From: Gordionus sp. m RMFG-2023
Taxonomy: Eukaryota; Nematomorpha; Gordioida; Chordodea; Parachordodidae
Assembly: GCF_954871325.1 (NCBI RefSeq)
Contig: NC_088777.1
Location: 28,187,366-28,251,365, forward strand
Length of the DNA: 64,000 nt
Direction: 5' to 3'
Shown here: positions 24,226 to 34,654 of the stretch, piece after piece
Numbering within the stretch: the stretch's first letter is position 1
Layout of the letters: each line of letters opens with the position of its first letter
Notes under the pieces: model-generated
The model's database searches: none
Told to the model about the DNA's origin: nothing
What the model saw: the letters and a program-made list of their open reading frames with translations, nothing else
Translations under genes and position numbers: made by a program

Positions 24226-24904
24226 TATATATATTAAACAATTTAGGTATCCCGTCTTTACAGAGAATCTTTTATAGAGAATGCAAATATAGAGAAACTT
24301 TTATAGAGAAAACAATTGTAGAGAATGTCGTTTATAAAAAACTAGTTGATAACCCGTCAAAAATGACGGGGGTGAGAATTTTATTCGTTCTTTTACGATA
24401 ATTCTTTTTACCCCTCCCCCTCCTCCTTCAGGCCAATTCCAACCCATTAAGACTAAGAGAGAGGAATTGTCTTTTTTATTCAATGATTGATGAATAATAT
24501 ATTTTACCTTTATTTGATGATGGATGAATCAGACATTTTCCTTTTTATGAGATGTGATTTCGAAATTTATATTTTAAATTACAAAAATGAAACAATATCT
24601 CTTATTAGCACCCTAAATACTAACATTATTTACCAGAGCTCCTGTTAGTCAGAATTACTGTTCACTCCCCACCGCGTGAATAGGAGATGGATTTTAGGGG
24701 AGCAAAGAAATGAAAAAAAGAATGAAAATAAGAAGGAAGAAATAGAAAAAAAGAGACAAAGATATGAATTATAAGAAAATATAATAAATATTTAAACTTC
24801 AAGAGTTGATGATTATCGGGTTACAACACATATGCATTTGTAGCCATATAAAAAATATAATATAATAAATTTTATAATATAGAAAATTTTACCTAAAAAA
24901 GGAG

Positions 24905-25695
24905 ATTTCAATCTCTTTTCTTCGCTCAAGGTGGTTTCGTTTTTGAAGATGATGTTGTGATTTCCTTGCTCATAGTTTGTCGTAAATAACATGAAATAAA
25001 ACGTGTAAATTGAAATTAAATAGAATATACTGTTGTTAGTGAGGAAGATGGTTTAGCGATGGTGAAGAAGTTCTCTTTTCTTTGCTCAAGGTGGTTTCGT
25101 TTTTGAAGATGATGTTATGATTTCCTTGTTCGTAGTTTGCCGTAAATAACCTGAAATAAAACGTGTAAATTGAAATTATAAAATAGAATATACTGTTGTT
25201 GGTGAGGAAGATGGTTTAGCGATGGTGAAGAAGTTCTCTTTTCTTTGCTCAAGTTGGTTTCGTTTTTGAAGATGATGTTGTAATTTCCTTGCTCGTAGTT
25301 TGCCGTAAATAACCTGAAAAAAAACGTGTAAATTGAAATTATAAAATAGAATTTACTGTTGTTGGTAGCGATGGTGAAGAAGTTCTCTTTTCTTTGCTCA
25401 AGGTGGTTTCGTTTTTGAAGATGATGTTGTGATTTCCTTGTTCGTAGTTTGCCATAAATAACCTGAAATAAAACGTGTAAATTGAAATTATAAAATAGAA
25501 TATACTGTTGTTGGTGAGGAAGATGGTTTAGCGATGGTGAAGAAGTTCTTTTTTCTATGCTCAAGGTGGTTTCGTTTTTGAAGATGATGTTGTGATTTCC
25601 TTGTTCGTAGTTTGCCGTAAATAACCTGAAATAAAACGTGTAAATTGAAATTAAATAGAATATACTGTTGTTGGTGAGGAAGATGGTTTAGCGAT
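24905..25695. repeat. Helitron B minisatellite, five copies of the 163-bp unit
   Basis: The marker phrase occurs near 24932, 25092, 25258, 25409 and 25569. One unit is short (near 25360), with the same internal deletion seen near 19390 in the other array. That shared variant shows common descent of the arrays. Confidence 0.92.
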
Positions 25696-26349
25696 GTTAG
25701 GAATGTTATATTTTCGCTTGTCACTTGAGCGATCTGCACGAAAAATCATATTGACTTTTTGAACTGGACGATTTTCTTGAATAGCCCTATTTTTTTCTTC
25801 TTTCTCAATTTCTCCCAAGGTTTTAAAACTAATAGAAAATGGGTTATTCTGTCTTATTAAAATATCTAATCTTTTTAAGAGATCCTCATTGCAACCAGAA
25901 TTTTCTTTCATGTGTAACCTGCCATTAACAGCCTGGGTGGTCTCAAGGACATATAGTTGTGCAAATTTATTAGGCATCCCAGTGGAAGGATATAAATGAG
26001 ATGTTCGGTGATAAATTTGCCCATGAACTCTAAAACAATATGGGCCTGGGTTTAAACTATTAGAAATCTGTGCTCCCATGGATGCGAACGCAAGTGAACT
26101 ATTATAAGATCTTATATATTTCATAAAGTTTGAATGAAATTCATTGTTAGGATTAGATAAAATGTCTTGTAAAAAAGGAATATATTGGATTGATGGTATC
26201 TTAACTTTACCCTTATGACAGCAATTCTTAAATTTGCCATCTGTGGGTTTTTCCAATAAAAAATTTAGAGAATCGCAATAATCGCACTTAGTGTTGAGTA
26301 ATCCACAATAATGTTCTTGTACTAATGATTGTTGTGCAGAAATATTTAT
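25696..26349 (-). pseudogene. Helitron-like N-terminal domain, fragment
   Basis: Reads EHYCGLLNTKCDYCDSLNF, FKNCCHKGKVKIPSIQYIPF, FMKYIRSYNSSLAFASMGA, then GPYCFRVHGQIYHRTSHLYP and a tail DKRKYNIPN. This is the domain annotated as Helitron_like_N, with its Cys pairs and the F-x-C-C-x-x-G-K-V signature, N-terminal to the HUH nuclease in Helitron proteins. The frame runs at 25696 straight into the minisatellite (IAKPSSSPTTVYSI). On the 5' side it opens at 26349 just after TTTATTTTAG, a good 3' splice site, so an upstream exon is likely but was not recognised. Confidence 0.85.
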
Positions 26350-26359
26350 CTAAAATAAA

Positions 26360-26790
26360 TAAAATAAATTTGAGGCCTGCTAAAAATTATACATATAATT
26401 TAATATTTTTGTGATTATTCAGAGACCTGCAGACCCGGTGTAATTGTAAAATCAATACCATCAAAAATCAATACGTTATTGATTTTTATAAATCTTTGAT
26501 TCGACATTTATATATGAATCACAAAATTTTATAAACTCAATCAATAAGGTCCATTTAATTTATTTGAATTCATAATTTCATTTATAAAACTTTGAATCAA
26601 CAATTATATAGCACTTCACAAATTACAAATAATGAGTAAACAAATATAAAATATATAGGATATCAAGAATTGTAAAATAAATAAATTCCCTGATAAATTA
26701 TATAAAAGAATAGAAAATCATATTTATCATTTTAATATATTTAAAACTATTAAATCTATTTTAAATAAAATTTTTACAAATCGAAAATAT
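26360..26790. other. AT-rich stretch between Helitron B and the gypsy 3' LTR
   Basis: No frame or repeat recognised. It should hold the Helitron 5' end, a possible first exon, and the last internal part of the gypsy element. A short imperfect palindrome lies near 26450-26480 (AATCAATAC ... GTATTGATT). Confidence 0.4.
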
Positions 26791-26794
26791 TTTT

Positions 26795-27166
26795 TTGGGG
26801 GGAATTATTTTTTGTAAATGAACTTAAAATTAACCTAATATTATTTTATATATTTTCATATATTCAAATTAATTGTAAAACAATTATTATATATATCGCT
26901 TTAAAAAGTGACACATAATATTAAATTTTTTTAATATAATTTGGATTCTTTATCGAATAAAGTGATTTTTCTATAGTCGTAAAGTTTTTTTATTCTTTGG
27001 TATTTTATATATATGTTTATCCTAATTTATTTAAATATATTTTATTCTTTCTTTATTTAGATTCCAATATAATAATAATTCTAATTGAGAGTTTTAGTTA
27101 ACATCGATAATAATTTAATCAACTTCTATACACAACTTCAACTCAAGCTTGCAGCCACCTGCAACA
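26795..27166 (+). repeat. 3' LTR match of the first gypsy element
   Basis: Aligns to about the last 390 bp of the 5' LTR, with some small length differences, and ends at the identical ...CCTGCAACA followed by the TSD ACCTT (27167-27171). Confidence 0.85.
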
Positions 27167-27171
27167 ACCTT

Positions 27172-28545
27172 GATCGTCTCCGATCCGATATCAATATTCT
27201 CTATAGGAGGCATGTGTCTTGTTAAGAGAATCATAGTTTTCTTAAAATTTATCTCTAACCCAACTTTCAAGCTTGCCAGTTTCAACAATTGAATGAGATT
27301 CACGGTTTCCTCAAGGTCCTTTGTAATGATTACCACATCATCAGCGTAGGAAATAATTCTAATCTCTAGATGAAACTTATTACTCATTGTGTTAAGTTCC
27401 AGTAGGTTAGCCGCGCCCAATGTGTCTTTCAGAATTTTGTTCATTACTATGTTAAATAGGACTGGTGAAAGGACGCAGCCTTGTTTTACTCCTTTCCTAA
27501 TCCTAAATGGTGGAGAAACTTTATTGTTTACTCTGCAAGTGGAAAACAGATTATTATAGTGATGTCGTAATATTTTGATAATATTTGGGTCAATTCCAAC
27601 CTCTGATAATGTTTTCTAGAGTGCATCATGGTTGACATTATCGAACGCCTGTTTAAAATCGATAAAAGTGAAGTAGAAGGGTAGCTTATACCTATCACAT
27701 TTTTGGATGATAATTTTAAGAGCAAGAAAAACTCCATGATATTTTTGCCTGGGCGATAACAAATATATTTGGCAAAGAGGTTTTGTGATGTTTGCAGAAT
27801 ACGAATCTTGAGGAGGGCCATAAAGACCTTAGATGCCGTAGAGGTGAGTGCTATTGCCCTATAGTCACCGAATTTAGTGGGATTTGAGATTTTGGGGAAG
27901 TTGCAAAGGGTGGAAAGATTCCAATCCTTCGGTGTCAACCCTGTAGACCAGATTTTATTGAAGATAATTTGCAAAAAGCGTGGTACAGCAGTTGTTGTCG
28001 CTTTGAGATGTTCACTAGTAATATTATCTAAGCCAGGGGCTTTATGATTTCCAAGTTTTTTAAGTGCAGTGGAAATCTCAATAAATGAGAATTGCTGGGT
28101 GGATTGAGGTGTATCTTGCCGGTGGTGTATTTATTGGTCTCCTAGATTCAAAGATCCTCATGTAATAATCAGTCCAGAGTACCAACTGATCATCCTGGTC
28201 AATTATGATTCTGTTATTTTCCAGACGAATGGTAGGAAGTTTTTTGAAGGTTTTTGATTTGCAAAAATATTTAAGTTTGCTATAAGCGTCAAAAAGTCTA
28301 TTTCCTCTCATATCTGCATCGATTTCGCAAGCTTTCCTGACAGTGAAGATCCTTCTGTCGCTTCTTAGAGATCTCTGTATGGACTTCCAAAGTTCCCTAT
28401 TAAAGTGGCCATTTAAAGGCAGTTCCTCAATTTTCTCCATAGTTGCCGTGAATATCCAATCATTTCTCGCGAGAGGGTTATTATTTCCTAAGACCTCGCT
28501 AGCTTCTTGAATGTCATTTTTGAAAATCATCCAGCATTCTTCCAC
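27172..28545 (-). pseudogene. LINE reverse transcriptase domain, broken
   Basis: RT blocks in order on the minus strand: a linker (28078-28545); KIWSTGLTPKDWNLSTLCNF with GDYRAIALTSTASKVFMALL (27770-27974); FRIRKGVKQGCVLSPVLFNI (about 27440-27500); and the catalytic SYADDVVIITKDLE (about 27300-27345) with LEINFKKTM after it. The YADD box and GVKQGC-LSP-LFN are standard non-LTR RT motifs. At least three frame changes separate the blocks, plus stops near 27615 and 28070, so it is inactive. The style of the C-terminal half at 12600-13041 suggests the RTE clade; CR1-like is the alternative. Confidence 0.85.
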
Positions 28546-28670
28546 AGTTTTGGACCGGGATATGCTTTCAAAATTTATTGCATTCTCGCATAATCTTCGG
28601 TCGAAGAGCTCTAATCTCTGGTATCTGTAGATTACTGATATTTTGTTTTCTGAGTAGATTTACCGATTTG

Positions 28671-29445
28671 TTAGTTATTTGGTCCAATTGAGGTACTCCA
28701 TATGTTCCCTATCAGGATCTTGGCTTTGACCATTTTATGGTCAGAAAGATTTACACTCGTCATGGCCATTACATCTTCGAACCAGCCGTGGACGTTTGAA
28801 ATAAAAAAATCTATTTGCGATTTGTAATTTCCCCTTTTAAAAGTGAGTGTATTATTCTCTCTATGATAGAAGAAAGTATTTCCAATTTTGAGATTTTTAC
28901 TACCACACAACTCAAGTAGTTTCCTACTGTCGTCTCCATTAGGCTGAGCAAGGGCTGCATTTCCAATAATGTTGTTCCTTTTATAAATCTCCTCCGAACC
29001 AATCCTGGTATTTAGATCGCCCATCAAAATTATGTTGTATCTTCTGGGTAAAGCGTTAATTATATTTTCCAGATCGTTGAGAAAAAGTAATCTATTCTCT
29101 CCTGTTTGGGGGTGCATACACATTCACCAGTATTGTTGGCCTAAAATTTGTGTTGATATATAATAACCCACATCTCTCTGAAATAGGTGTAAACTTGTTT
29201 ATATGGCTGTATATTTTCTTGTTTATCAAAAATCCGACACCTGACCAACTGTTAGAGGTAGTACCAGAGCAGTATAAAATAAAGTGATTAAAGGTTGCAG
29301 TAACGCTGTCTCGGGTATGAGTCTTCTGTAGAGCAATTATGTCTATTTTCTCGTCTGCCATTAATCTCAGTAAAATAGCGAGTTTATTCCATAGGCCATT
29401 AATATTTAGTGAAGAAATAAGTAGCTGTCCCTTAAGATTATGCAT
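28671..29445 (-). pseudogene. LINE apurinic-like endonuclease domain, one frameshift
   Basis: This domain nicks target DNA to prime reverse transcription. From 29445: LISSLNINGLWNKL, DIIALQKTHT (usual form Q-E/K-T-H), SWSGVGFLI, then TILVNVYAPPN. A frameshift near 29100 moves the reading to the frame that carries IILMGDLNTRIG (catalytic Asp and Asn), YKSQIDFFIS and VNLSDHKMVKA (final S-D-H). All conserved blocks are present, so only a small lesion separates this part from a complete domain. The N-terminal start at 29445 follows an in-frame stop region and is plausible. Confidence 0.88.
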
Positions 29446-30463
29446 AGTTCTGCTATAATTATTCTCCCTTAATTCAATAGAAAATTCTCTAAACCCGGGT
29501 GTTAGGGTAAACAGTAAGATAAAAAATTAAAATTAAAACTACAAAACAAAAAATTATAATTTCTAAGGAACATAAATTTGTAGAGCAACAATTAATGAAT
29601 AAAATAATTGTCGGGATACCAGATCTTATAGAAAATGACAAAATTTGTCTATGATATCTAAATCCTTTACTCCTGATATATCTAAGAAACACTTATAGGT
29701 TTTAACTCATTTATATAAGAGGGATGCCCTAGTGATTTGCCGGCGAAATATTCCTAGAGGAAACAGAAATTAAGAAAAAGTTACGAAGGTAGCAATAAAT
29801 AAAACAAGTAAGTAGAGCAATAAAGATATAATACCAAATATTTATGAGAGGGAGAAACTAATTTTATACATGATTGACCATTACTAGTCAAGGTTAATTA
29901 TAATTCGAAAAGTGGGGGCTAAAGGTTTTCTGCTCATCCTGCAAGATCAGGGGAAAGGTGTGGACACCAAATGGGTGATTTGAGGGGGGAAAAGGGTATG
30001 ATCATCCTCTTAGTATATTTTAAACCAAGAAAATTTATTGTATAATATGAAACTAATGAAAATTAAGAAAACACAAATTATTAAAAAATATGTTACCACA
30101 GTTTATGGTATACTCTTGTGAATACAGGTTTGTTAGAATTAAAATATAAGATCGTGTTGGGAGTGATAAAGAGAAATTAGCCACAATAAATTAGATTTAA
30201 GTATAATCAAGCACTAAAATAATAATATGAAAGGTAGAAAAGAAATCAGTGAAAGGCATAGGAATATGTAAGAAATCAGTGAAAGGCATAGGAATATGTG
30301 GGTGGGATTTCCTACGTCTAATACTTCCTTTTAATTTTAATAAAAGCTACTGTCACACATCAATGTTTTAATAAACTATTTAATAAATCAAATTCAAAGG
30401 AAATATCCCCTCTACTCAAATACAAACATTAAAAGTGTGATGGCATAAAATATAGAGTATTAA
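29446..30463. other. LINE upstream region and AT-rich spacer
   Basis: No frame recognised. A 30-bp direct duplication (AGTGAAAGGCATAGGAATAT) lies at 30238-30297. The part next to 29445 may be LINE 5' untranslated sequence. Confidence 0.4.
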
Positions 30464-31532
30464 CAGGGTTGGGCAGTATCGCGGATATTTGTATCTAAGA
30501 TACAAGATACTTTTGTATCTTGTATCTTTTTTTAAATTTTGGAAAGTATCTTGTATCCAGTATCTAAGATACATATTATTTAAAAGTTGTATCTTAACCT
30601 ACTTTGTATTCAAAAAGATACAGATACAAAAATTTATATTGGTTAATTTAAATAGTATTAAAATTTAAAATGATATTGTTTTAAGATTTAAATGAAAAAT
30701 TTAATCAAAATTTAGATATTTTAAGATAATTTTTGATATATGACGTTGGTCGTCATATAGCAATTTGCTAACAATTTGAACTACCATATTTGAATCGTTT
30801 TATATCTGTCTATTTTAAAATTATGGAAGAAGAAAATAGAATAATATGTTTATCTTCGTCTTCAGATGATTCTTCAACCGAAAATTATAACAATAAATTT
30901 AAACTAAGCATACTTAATGGCAAATTTTTTGAAGTACTTCAAGATGATCATAATTAAGAAATTCATCGTGACTTTGGTATTGACGAAAAAGTTATTGCAA
31001 CTGTTACAGATAACGGCTCTAACTTTAAGAAAGCTTTCAAGGAGTTTGGATATTCTATGGAAGCTGTAGAGAATGACTTTGACATCAATGATGATGAATG
31101 TATAGAATTCGAAATCATTGAAAGTATTATTTAATACTTCTTTAAAATTTATTATGATATTGTAAATTTAGTAAAAAATTTTATTCAAATAAAATTATTT
31201 ATTTGTTTATTTAAGGGTCTAAAGAAGCCTCAATAACATTGCCTTAACACATTCGTTGTTTGTGCCATACGATAAGTCTAATTGCCACAACAAATGTCGA
31301 GAGAGCTATTAAGGATTCTCCTAACATTTCTAAAATTCATCATCCAACAATAGCTAAATGTACTAAGCTATGGAATGCAAATAATAGGCCTAAAACTGCA
31401 GAACTTATCAAAGCAGTTTTAGGAAAATTAGTTACACCTTGTTGCACTAGATGGAATAGTTTGTATGATAGTCTTCATAGTTTATTAAAATTTATAGGCG
31501 AACTTCCTAAATTTTTTTTTTTTTCTTTATAA
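30464..31532 (+). mobile_element. hAT remnant with CAGGGTTGGGCAG terminus
   Basis: Starts CAGGGTTGGGCAGTATCGCG, followed by repeated palindromic GTATCTAAGATACAAG and ATCTTGTATC phrases. It is followed by hAT transposase pieces on the plus strand. The same terminus is at 9840. No right end was found before 31690, so it is truncated. Confidence 0.65.
30823..31532 (+). pseudogene. hAT transposase core, fragment
   Basis: From the ATG at 30823 a short acidic, serine-rich start is seen. Then IHRDFGIDEKVIATVTDNGS and NFKKAFKEFG (30955-31045) give the conserved VTDNGSNF-KAF block around the second catalytic Asp. Next comes a gap that may be an intron or decay, then CHTISLIATTNVERAI (31258-31310) and TPCCTRWNSLYDSLHSLLKF (31435-31500), the usual T-R-W-N-S block. 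Compared with Hermes/ZBED-type hATs the N-terminal zinc finger and the C-terminal hATC domain are missing. An in-frame stop lies near 30955. This is clearly a remnant. Confidence 0.75.
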
Positions 31533-31701
31533 GTAAAAATATCTTTTTATTCACTATATTATATTGTATTTATAATTATATTATCAAAATAAACTATATT
31601 ATTTTTTAATAAGGCTATAATATATTGTATTATTATAATAAATTGAGCATATGATTTAAAAGAATTATGAGTTTTCATAGTTTGCCCTTCAGTTTTTCTT
31701 C

Positions 31702-31848
31702 TTCCATCTGAATATTCCTCTCTTGTTCTTAATTGCTTTTCTCATCGCCGATTCTGTGATTAGGGTTTGGTTCTTTTGTTGACTTCCATCTGAATATCCC
31801 TCTCTTGTTCTTAATTGCTCTTTTCATCGCCGATTCTGTGATTAGGGG
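31702..31848. repeat. 82-bp tandem duplication
   Basis: TTCCATCTGAATATTCCTCT ... CGATTCTGTGATTAGGG occurs twice, starting at about 31702 and 31784. The two copies differ at a few bases. The second copy touches the end of the LINE fragment that follows. Confidence 0.85.
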
Positions 31849-32105
31849 GTATCAGTCATTGAGAATATGAAGCTGAGGTAATTGGATTTTATTATATTGA
31901 GGGTTAATCTTTGGCGTAGGTAGTAACCCTCGTTGGGATCTTCGGTTCTAGTAGAGATCCGTTTCCCCAGCTCTTTAAAGAAGGCCAGGGCAAGAGAGCC
32001 GAACGACGTTAGAGTCGTGGCGATTAGTGGTAGGAATGTGTAATTAGCCGGAAGCGATGGCGAATACTTAGCGAGTTTATTCGTCTCGGCGTCTACTAGA
32101 GCATC
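31842..32105 (-). pseudogene. C-terminal region of a non-LTR reverse transcriptase ORF, 87 codons
   Basis: An uninterrupted minus-strand frame of 87 codons ending in TAA at 31842. It starts without Met because the copy is truncated at 32105, where hAT sequence begins. It reads DALVDAETNKLAKYSPSLPA, FLPLIATTLTSFGSLALAFF, KELGKRISTRTEDPNEGYYL and RQRLTLNIIKSNYLSFIFS. Base composition is far less AT-rich than its surroundings, and the DPNEG-YLRQ block recurs at 1585-1692. Proteins with FxP--TTL-SxG--A--F--ELG-RI near the C-terminus follow the RT domain in several animal LINEs (my recollection of family style, not a search result). Confidence 0.65.
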
Positions 32106-32109
32106 TCTA

Positions 32110-32872
32110 TTGATGATTTATCAGGATCGTATGATAAATTACTTTGTGATGTCGAATTTTGGTTTGATAGAATAGAATTCCCTTTGAGACCAATAAATGG
32201 TTTGCAGGCCATTTCCATGTGTAATTTCACTTTAGATTCCCTGCCTATTTTTAATATTGCATGCAATAAGAATTATTTATATTTTGTTTGTATTAAATAT
32301 AATTGTTAAATTGTATTTTTTTAAATACCGTACAAGAATTACTTATATTTTATTGAATTATATTTTTTTAAATATAGTTATTTACAATAAATTTTTAATA
32401 AAATAATCTGTATAAAATTTCTACATTTTGAAATATATTTTATTGTATATTATCATTAAAATAAATGCATAGTTAAATAAAGGGATGTTATTTATACTAA
32501 AGTATTTTAATAATAAATAAAATCTATAATGAAGTTCTCTAAAATTTAATTTAAATAATTATTTTTAACACTCAATAAGATATATTGAGTGATCATAAAA
32601 AATGAAAAGTTGGGGGGGGGGGCAATTTTCTTCTTCTTTCTACACTGGATGAATTAATTTACAATTGACTAAACATTGATAAAATTTTTAGAATAATGCT
32701 TCCAACCGCTTATTAATCATAAATTTGGCCAAAATTCTGTTACTAATATTTTCCCCATTTATGCTGGCTACCATTATGGTTAAACCCTAATAAAGCATAT
32801 TTGTCAAAATTTAAAAATAATTTTTAAACCCCCCCCCCCCCCACCCCAAGTCAAATCCTGGCTTCGCCATTG
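32110..32872 (+). mobile_element. hAT remnant with G-rich end
   Basis: At 32111-32285 the plus strand encodes SGSYDKLLCDVEFWFDRIEF and GLQAISMCNFTLDSLP, matching the hAT transposase segment at 61711-62001 (YDKLLCDVEFW, ALSMCNCILDSLP). The right end reads inward CAATGGCGAAGCCAGGATTT from 32872, then a G run of 14 or so bases. A second G run is at 32612-32622. The left end is not recognised. Internal sequence is AT-rich filler. Confidence 0.7.
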
Positions 32873-33433
32873 ATAGTATTATATTGCTAATCCCAATATC
32901 AAATAGTTACAATTTTGATACTCTATTCTCAAATTAGTTTATTTTATGATATCATGATATGAAAGCTTTAATTGCAAAGATGGTTTCATAATGGGGTAAT
33001 TGATCTATATCATTAATAGCAGCATTAGTGTATGGTGGGATTTCTGATGGAGAGGGAGGAATACTGTTGGTGATTAGAACCGGAGTGTGTATACTTGAAC
33101 ACCTAGATGCAATAGAGCAGTATAATATGCCTCAAGGATGTCAAAGGCCCTTTTTTAACATTCGAGTTTGTGATCAATTTGGAGGATTATGTAATTTAGA
33201 ATCTCAAATCTATTTGATTGAAATGATTTATTAAAATATGATATGTTATTTTAAGTGGTTTGTAACTGATTAATATAAATTTTGAGCTTAATTACTTAAA
33301 AGCTTTTTTTTAAATAAAATAAATAAAAAATATATTGTAATCAGAAGAAAAATAATATTAAATATTTTTTAAATTATTAAAAAATGCGATTTTATTTTTA
33401 AAATCAATAAATATTATTTACTATAAAACATTC
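32873..33433. other. spacer with one unrecognised small frame
   Basis: A 68-codon plus-strand frame at 33028-33234 (MYGGISDGEGGILLV..., ending ESQIYLIEMIY) has ordinary amino-acid composition for a protein but matches nothing I know. The rest is AT-rich. Confidence 0.35.
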
Positions 33434-33438
33434 GATTT

Positions 33439-33655
33439 TGTTGATTGATTATATATTTAAATAAATTTAAATTTGAATAGTTAATTTTAGTTTTATTTGA
33501 ATATTGTTTATTTTTAAAATATATCAACGTTGATTGTTTAATATGTTAAAAACTTTATATATATAGATACTAAAAAGAAATAATATATATAATAAAATTT
33601 GATTTAAAAAAAGAATTAATTTAAATAGTTTCTTAAATCTAAATACTTTCTTTTA
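33439..33655 (+). repeat. 5' LTR of the second gypsy element
   Basis: 217 bp, begins TGTTGATTGATT, ends CTTTCTTTTA. It is almost identical to 39414-39630. The end is TA rather than the usual CA. Confidence 0.95.
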
Positions 33656-33962
33656 TGGTGCCCCGGTTACGGTGGTACGTTTTTCGTTTTTCTTTCTCTT
33701 TTTAAAAAAATAAATAAAATAAAGTTAAATAATAAAAGTTTTAAAAAAAATATCCTTACCTTGAATTCTTTTGTAAAAAATAAAAAGTAAACGAATTAAT
33801 TATCAAATTCGTCGTTCGATATGGGAGATGATAAAGGACAAATAAAATTTTTTGACTTTTCTTTTCGATAGTCAAAATTTTATCCAAATTTACAAAATTA
33901 TAAAAAGGTAAAAAAAAATAAAAAAATAAAATAGAGTATATATATATAAATAAAAGAGTTAT

Positions 33963-34247
33963 ATGATAAAAAATATTTTTTCATCAAAATCTTTCAATTT
34001 TTACGTTATGATGTTTTGTTTTAAAACTTATAATATACCTCAATGCATTATTATTGATCAAATGTTGAAAGAAATGGGAGTATGTAAAGAATTTTCTTAT
34101 GTCCGTGATAATAGAACGAATGAAATTGTTTTTTATTTCAAATCCTTACGAAAGATGATTGATGCTTATATGTCTCTAAATGGGAAGCCCTATATTTTTG
34201 ATGACAATAATTTCATTTTCATATCTTGTAAAATCACAAGATATTAA
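33963..34247 (+). other. small frame in the leader of the second gypsy element
   Basis: A 94-codon frame with ordinary protein composition (FKTYNIPQCIIIDQMLKEMG, SYVRDNRTNEIVFYFKSLRK). No known domain is recognised. It lies between the primer-binding site and the gag-pol start, where a few LTR elements carry an extra small gene. It could equally be chance in AT-rich DNA. Confidence 0.35.
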
Positions 34248-34654
34248 AATTTAAATATTAAAATTTAAATATCTTTACGCTTTACATATTTGACATACTA
34301 TATTTATAGGATAAAGAAAATTTTCCCTATATTACGTTATTAAATATAAATTTACGCAATGTTTAACCTATAGAATATCAATAAAATTTTTTTTAATTTT
34401 CCTTCTAAAAACTTAGTCACGAATTAGTATTAAATTTTTCACAGACAAATTATATTGAAACTTAGTGGATTAAATCCTCTTTACGAATTTGAATTAGAAT
34501 TTTTATAGATAAACTATTAAAACTTAGTGGACCATATTCTCTTGATTAAAATTAAAATTTTTAGACAACTTAAATTTGATTTTAATGAACTACAATGTTT
34601 TGCTTTAACGATTTTAAATATTGAAAGTTTACTTTACTCAAATAAAATTATATC

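Larger units (their letters stand above)
18050..24341 (-). mobile_element. Helitron A, 3' end, minisatellite and Rep/Pif1 region
   Basis: Minus strand. The 3' terminus is canonical: an 18-base hairpin CCCGTCAAAAATGACGGG (18061-18078), seven bases, then CTAG (18050-18053 read on the minus strand) followed by host T, matching the known insertion between A and T without TSD. Moving inward there is about 550 bp of unique sequence, a 163-bp minisatellite (about 18610-20730), then the helicase coding region (20787-23642). The 5' part is unclear: 23643-24341 is AT-rich, contains a small inverted-repeat element and does not encode the expected central Rep residues. Helitron B abuts it at 24342. It lies within the gypsy element. 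Confidence 0.85.
24342..26349 (-). mobile_element. Helitron B, internally deleted relative of Helitron A
   Basis: The 3' end (24342-24370) repeats the hairpin and CTAG of Helitron A, and the next 550 bp is nearly identical to 18050-18610. Five minisatellite units follow (about 24905-25695), then directly the N-terminal helitron-like domain (25696-26349). The simplest reading is a deletion derivative in which everything between the N-terminal domain and the minisatellite was lost. An alternative is that a short element consisting only of 24342-25695 jumped into a longer Helitron; the absence of the central Rep codons on the far side argues against that. The 5' TC end could not be fixed. Confidence 0.75.
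13047..27166 (+). mobile_element. Ty3/gypsy LTR retrotransposon, fossil, enlarged by a Helitron insertion
   Basis: 5' LTR 13047-13520 (TGTTGTATATGC...CCTGCAACA), primer-binding site TGGTGCCGAAG at 13523, coding region 13773 to about 17640, a repeat-rich 3' untranslated part, Helitron DNA from 18050 to about 26350, and a 3' LTR match at about 26795-27166. The 5-bp TSD ACCTT flanks the whole at 13042-13046 and 27167-27171. LTR copies are about 98 percent alike by eye over the shared part, so the insertion is moderately young. Without the Helitron DNA it would be about 6 kb. It is broken, with about three breaks in the coding part. It sits inside a LINE. Confidence 0.85.
27167..29445 (-). mobile_element. 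RTE-like LINE, 5' part (continues at 13046)
   Basis: Minus-strand apurinic-type endonuclease (28671-29445) followed by a linker and reverse transcriptase (27172-28545). It breaks off at the gypsy LTR and resumes at 13041. With the 3' half it forms a single-ORF LINE of roughly 3.5 kb. The presumed 5' untranslated part extends beyond 29445 without a clear boundary. Confidence 0.8.
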
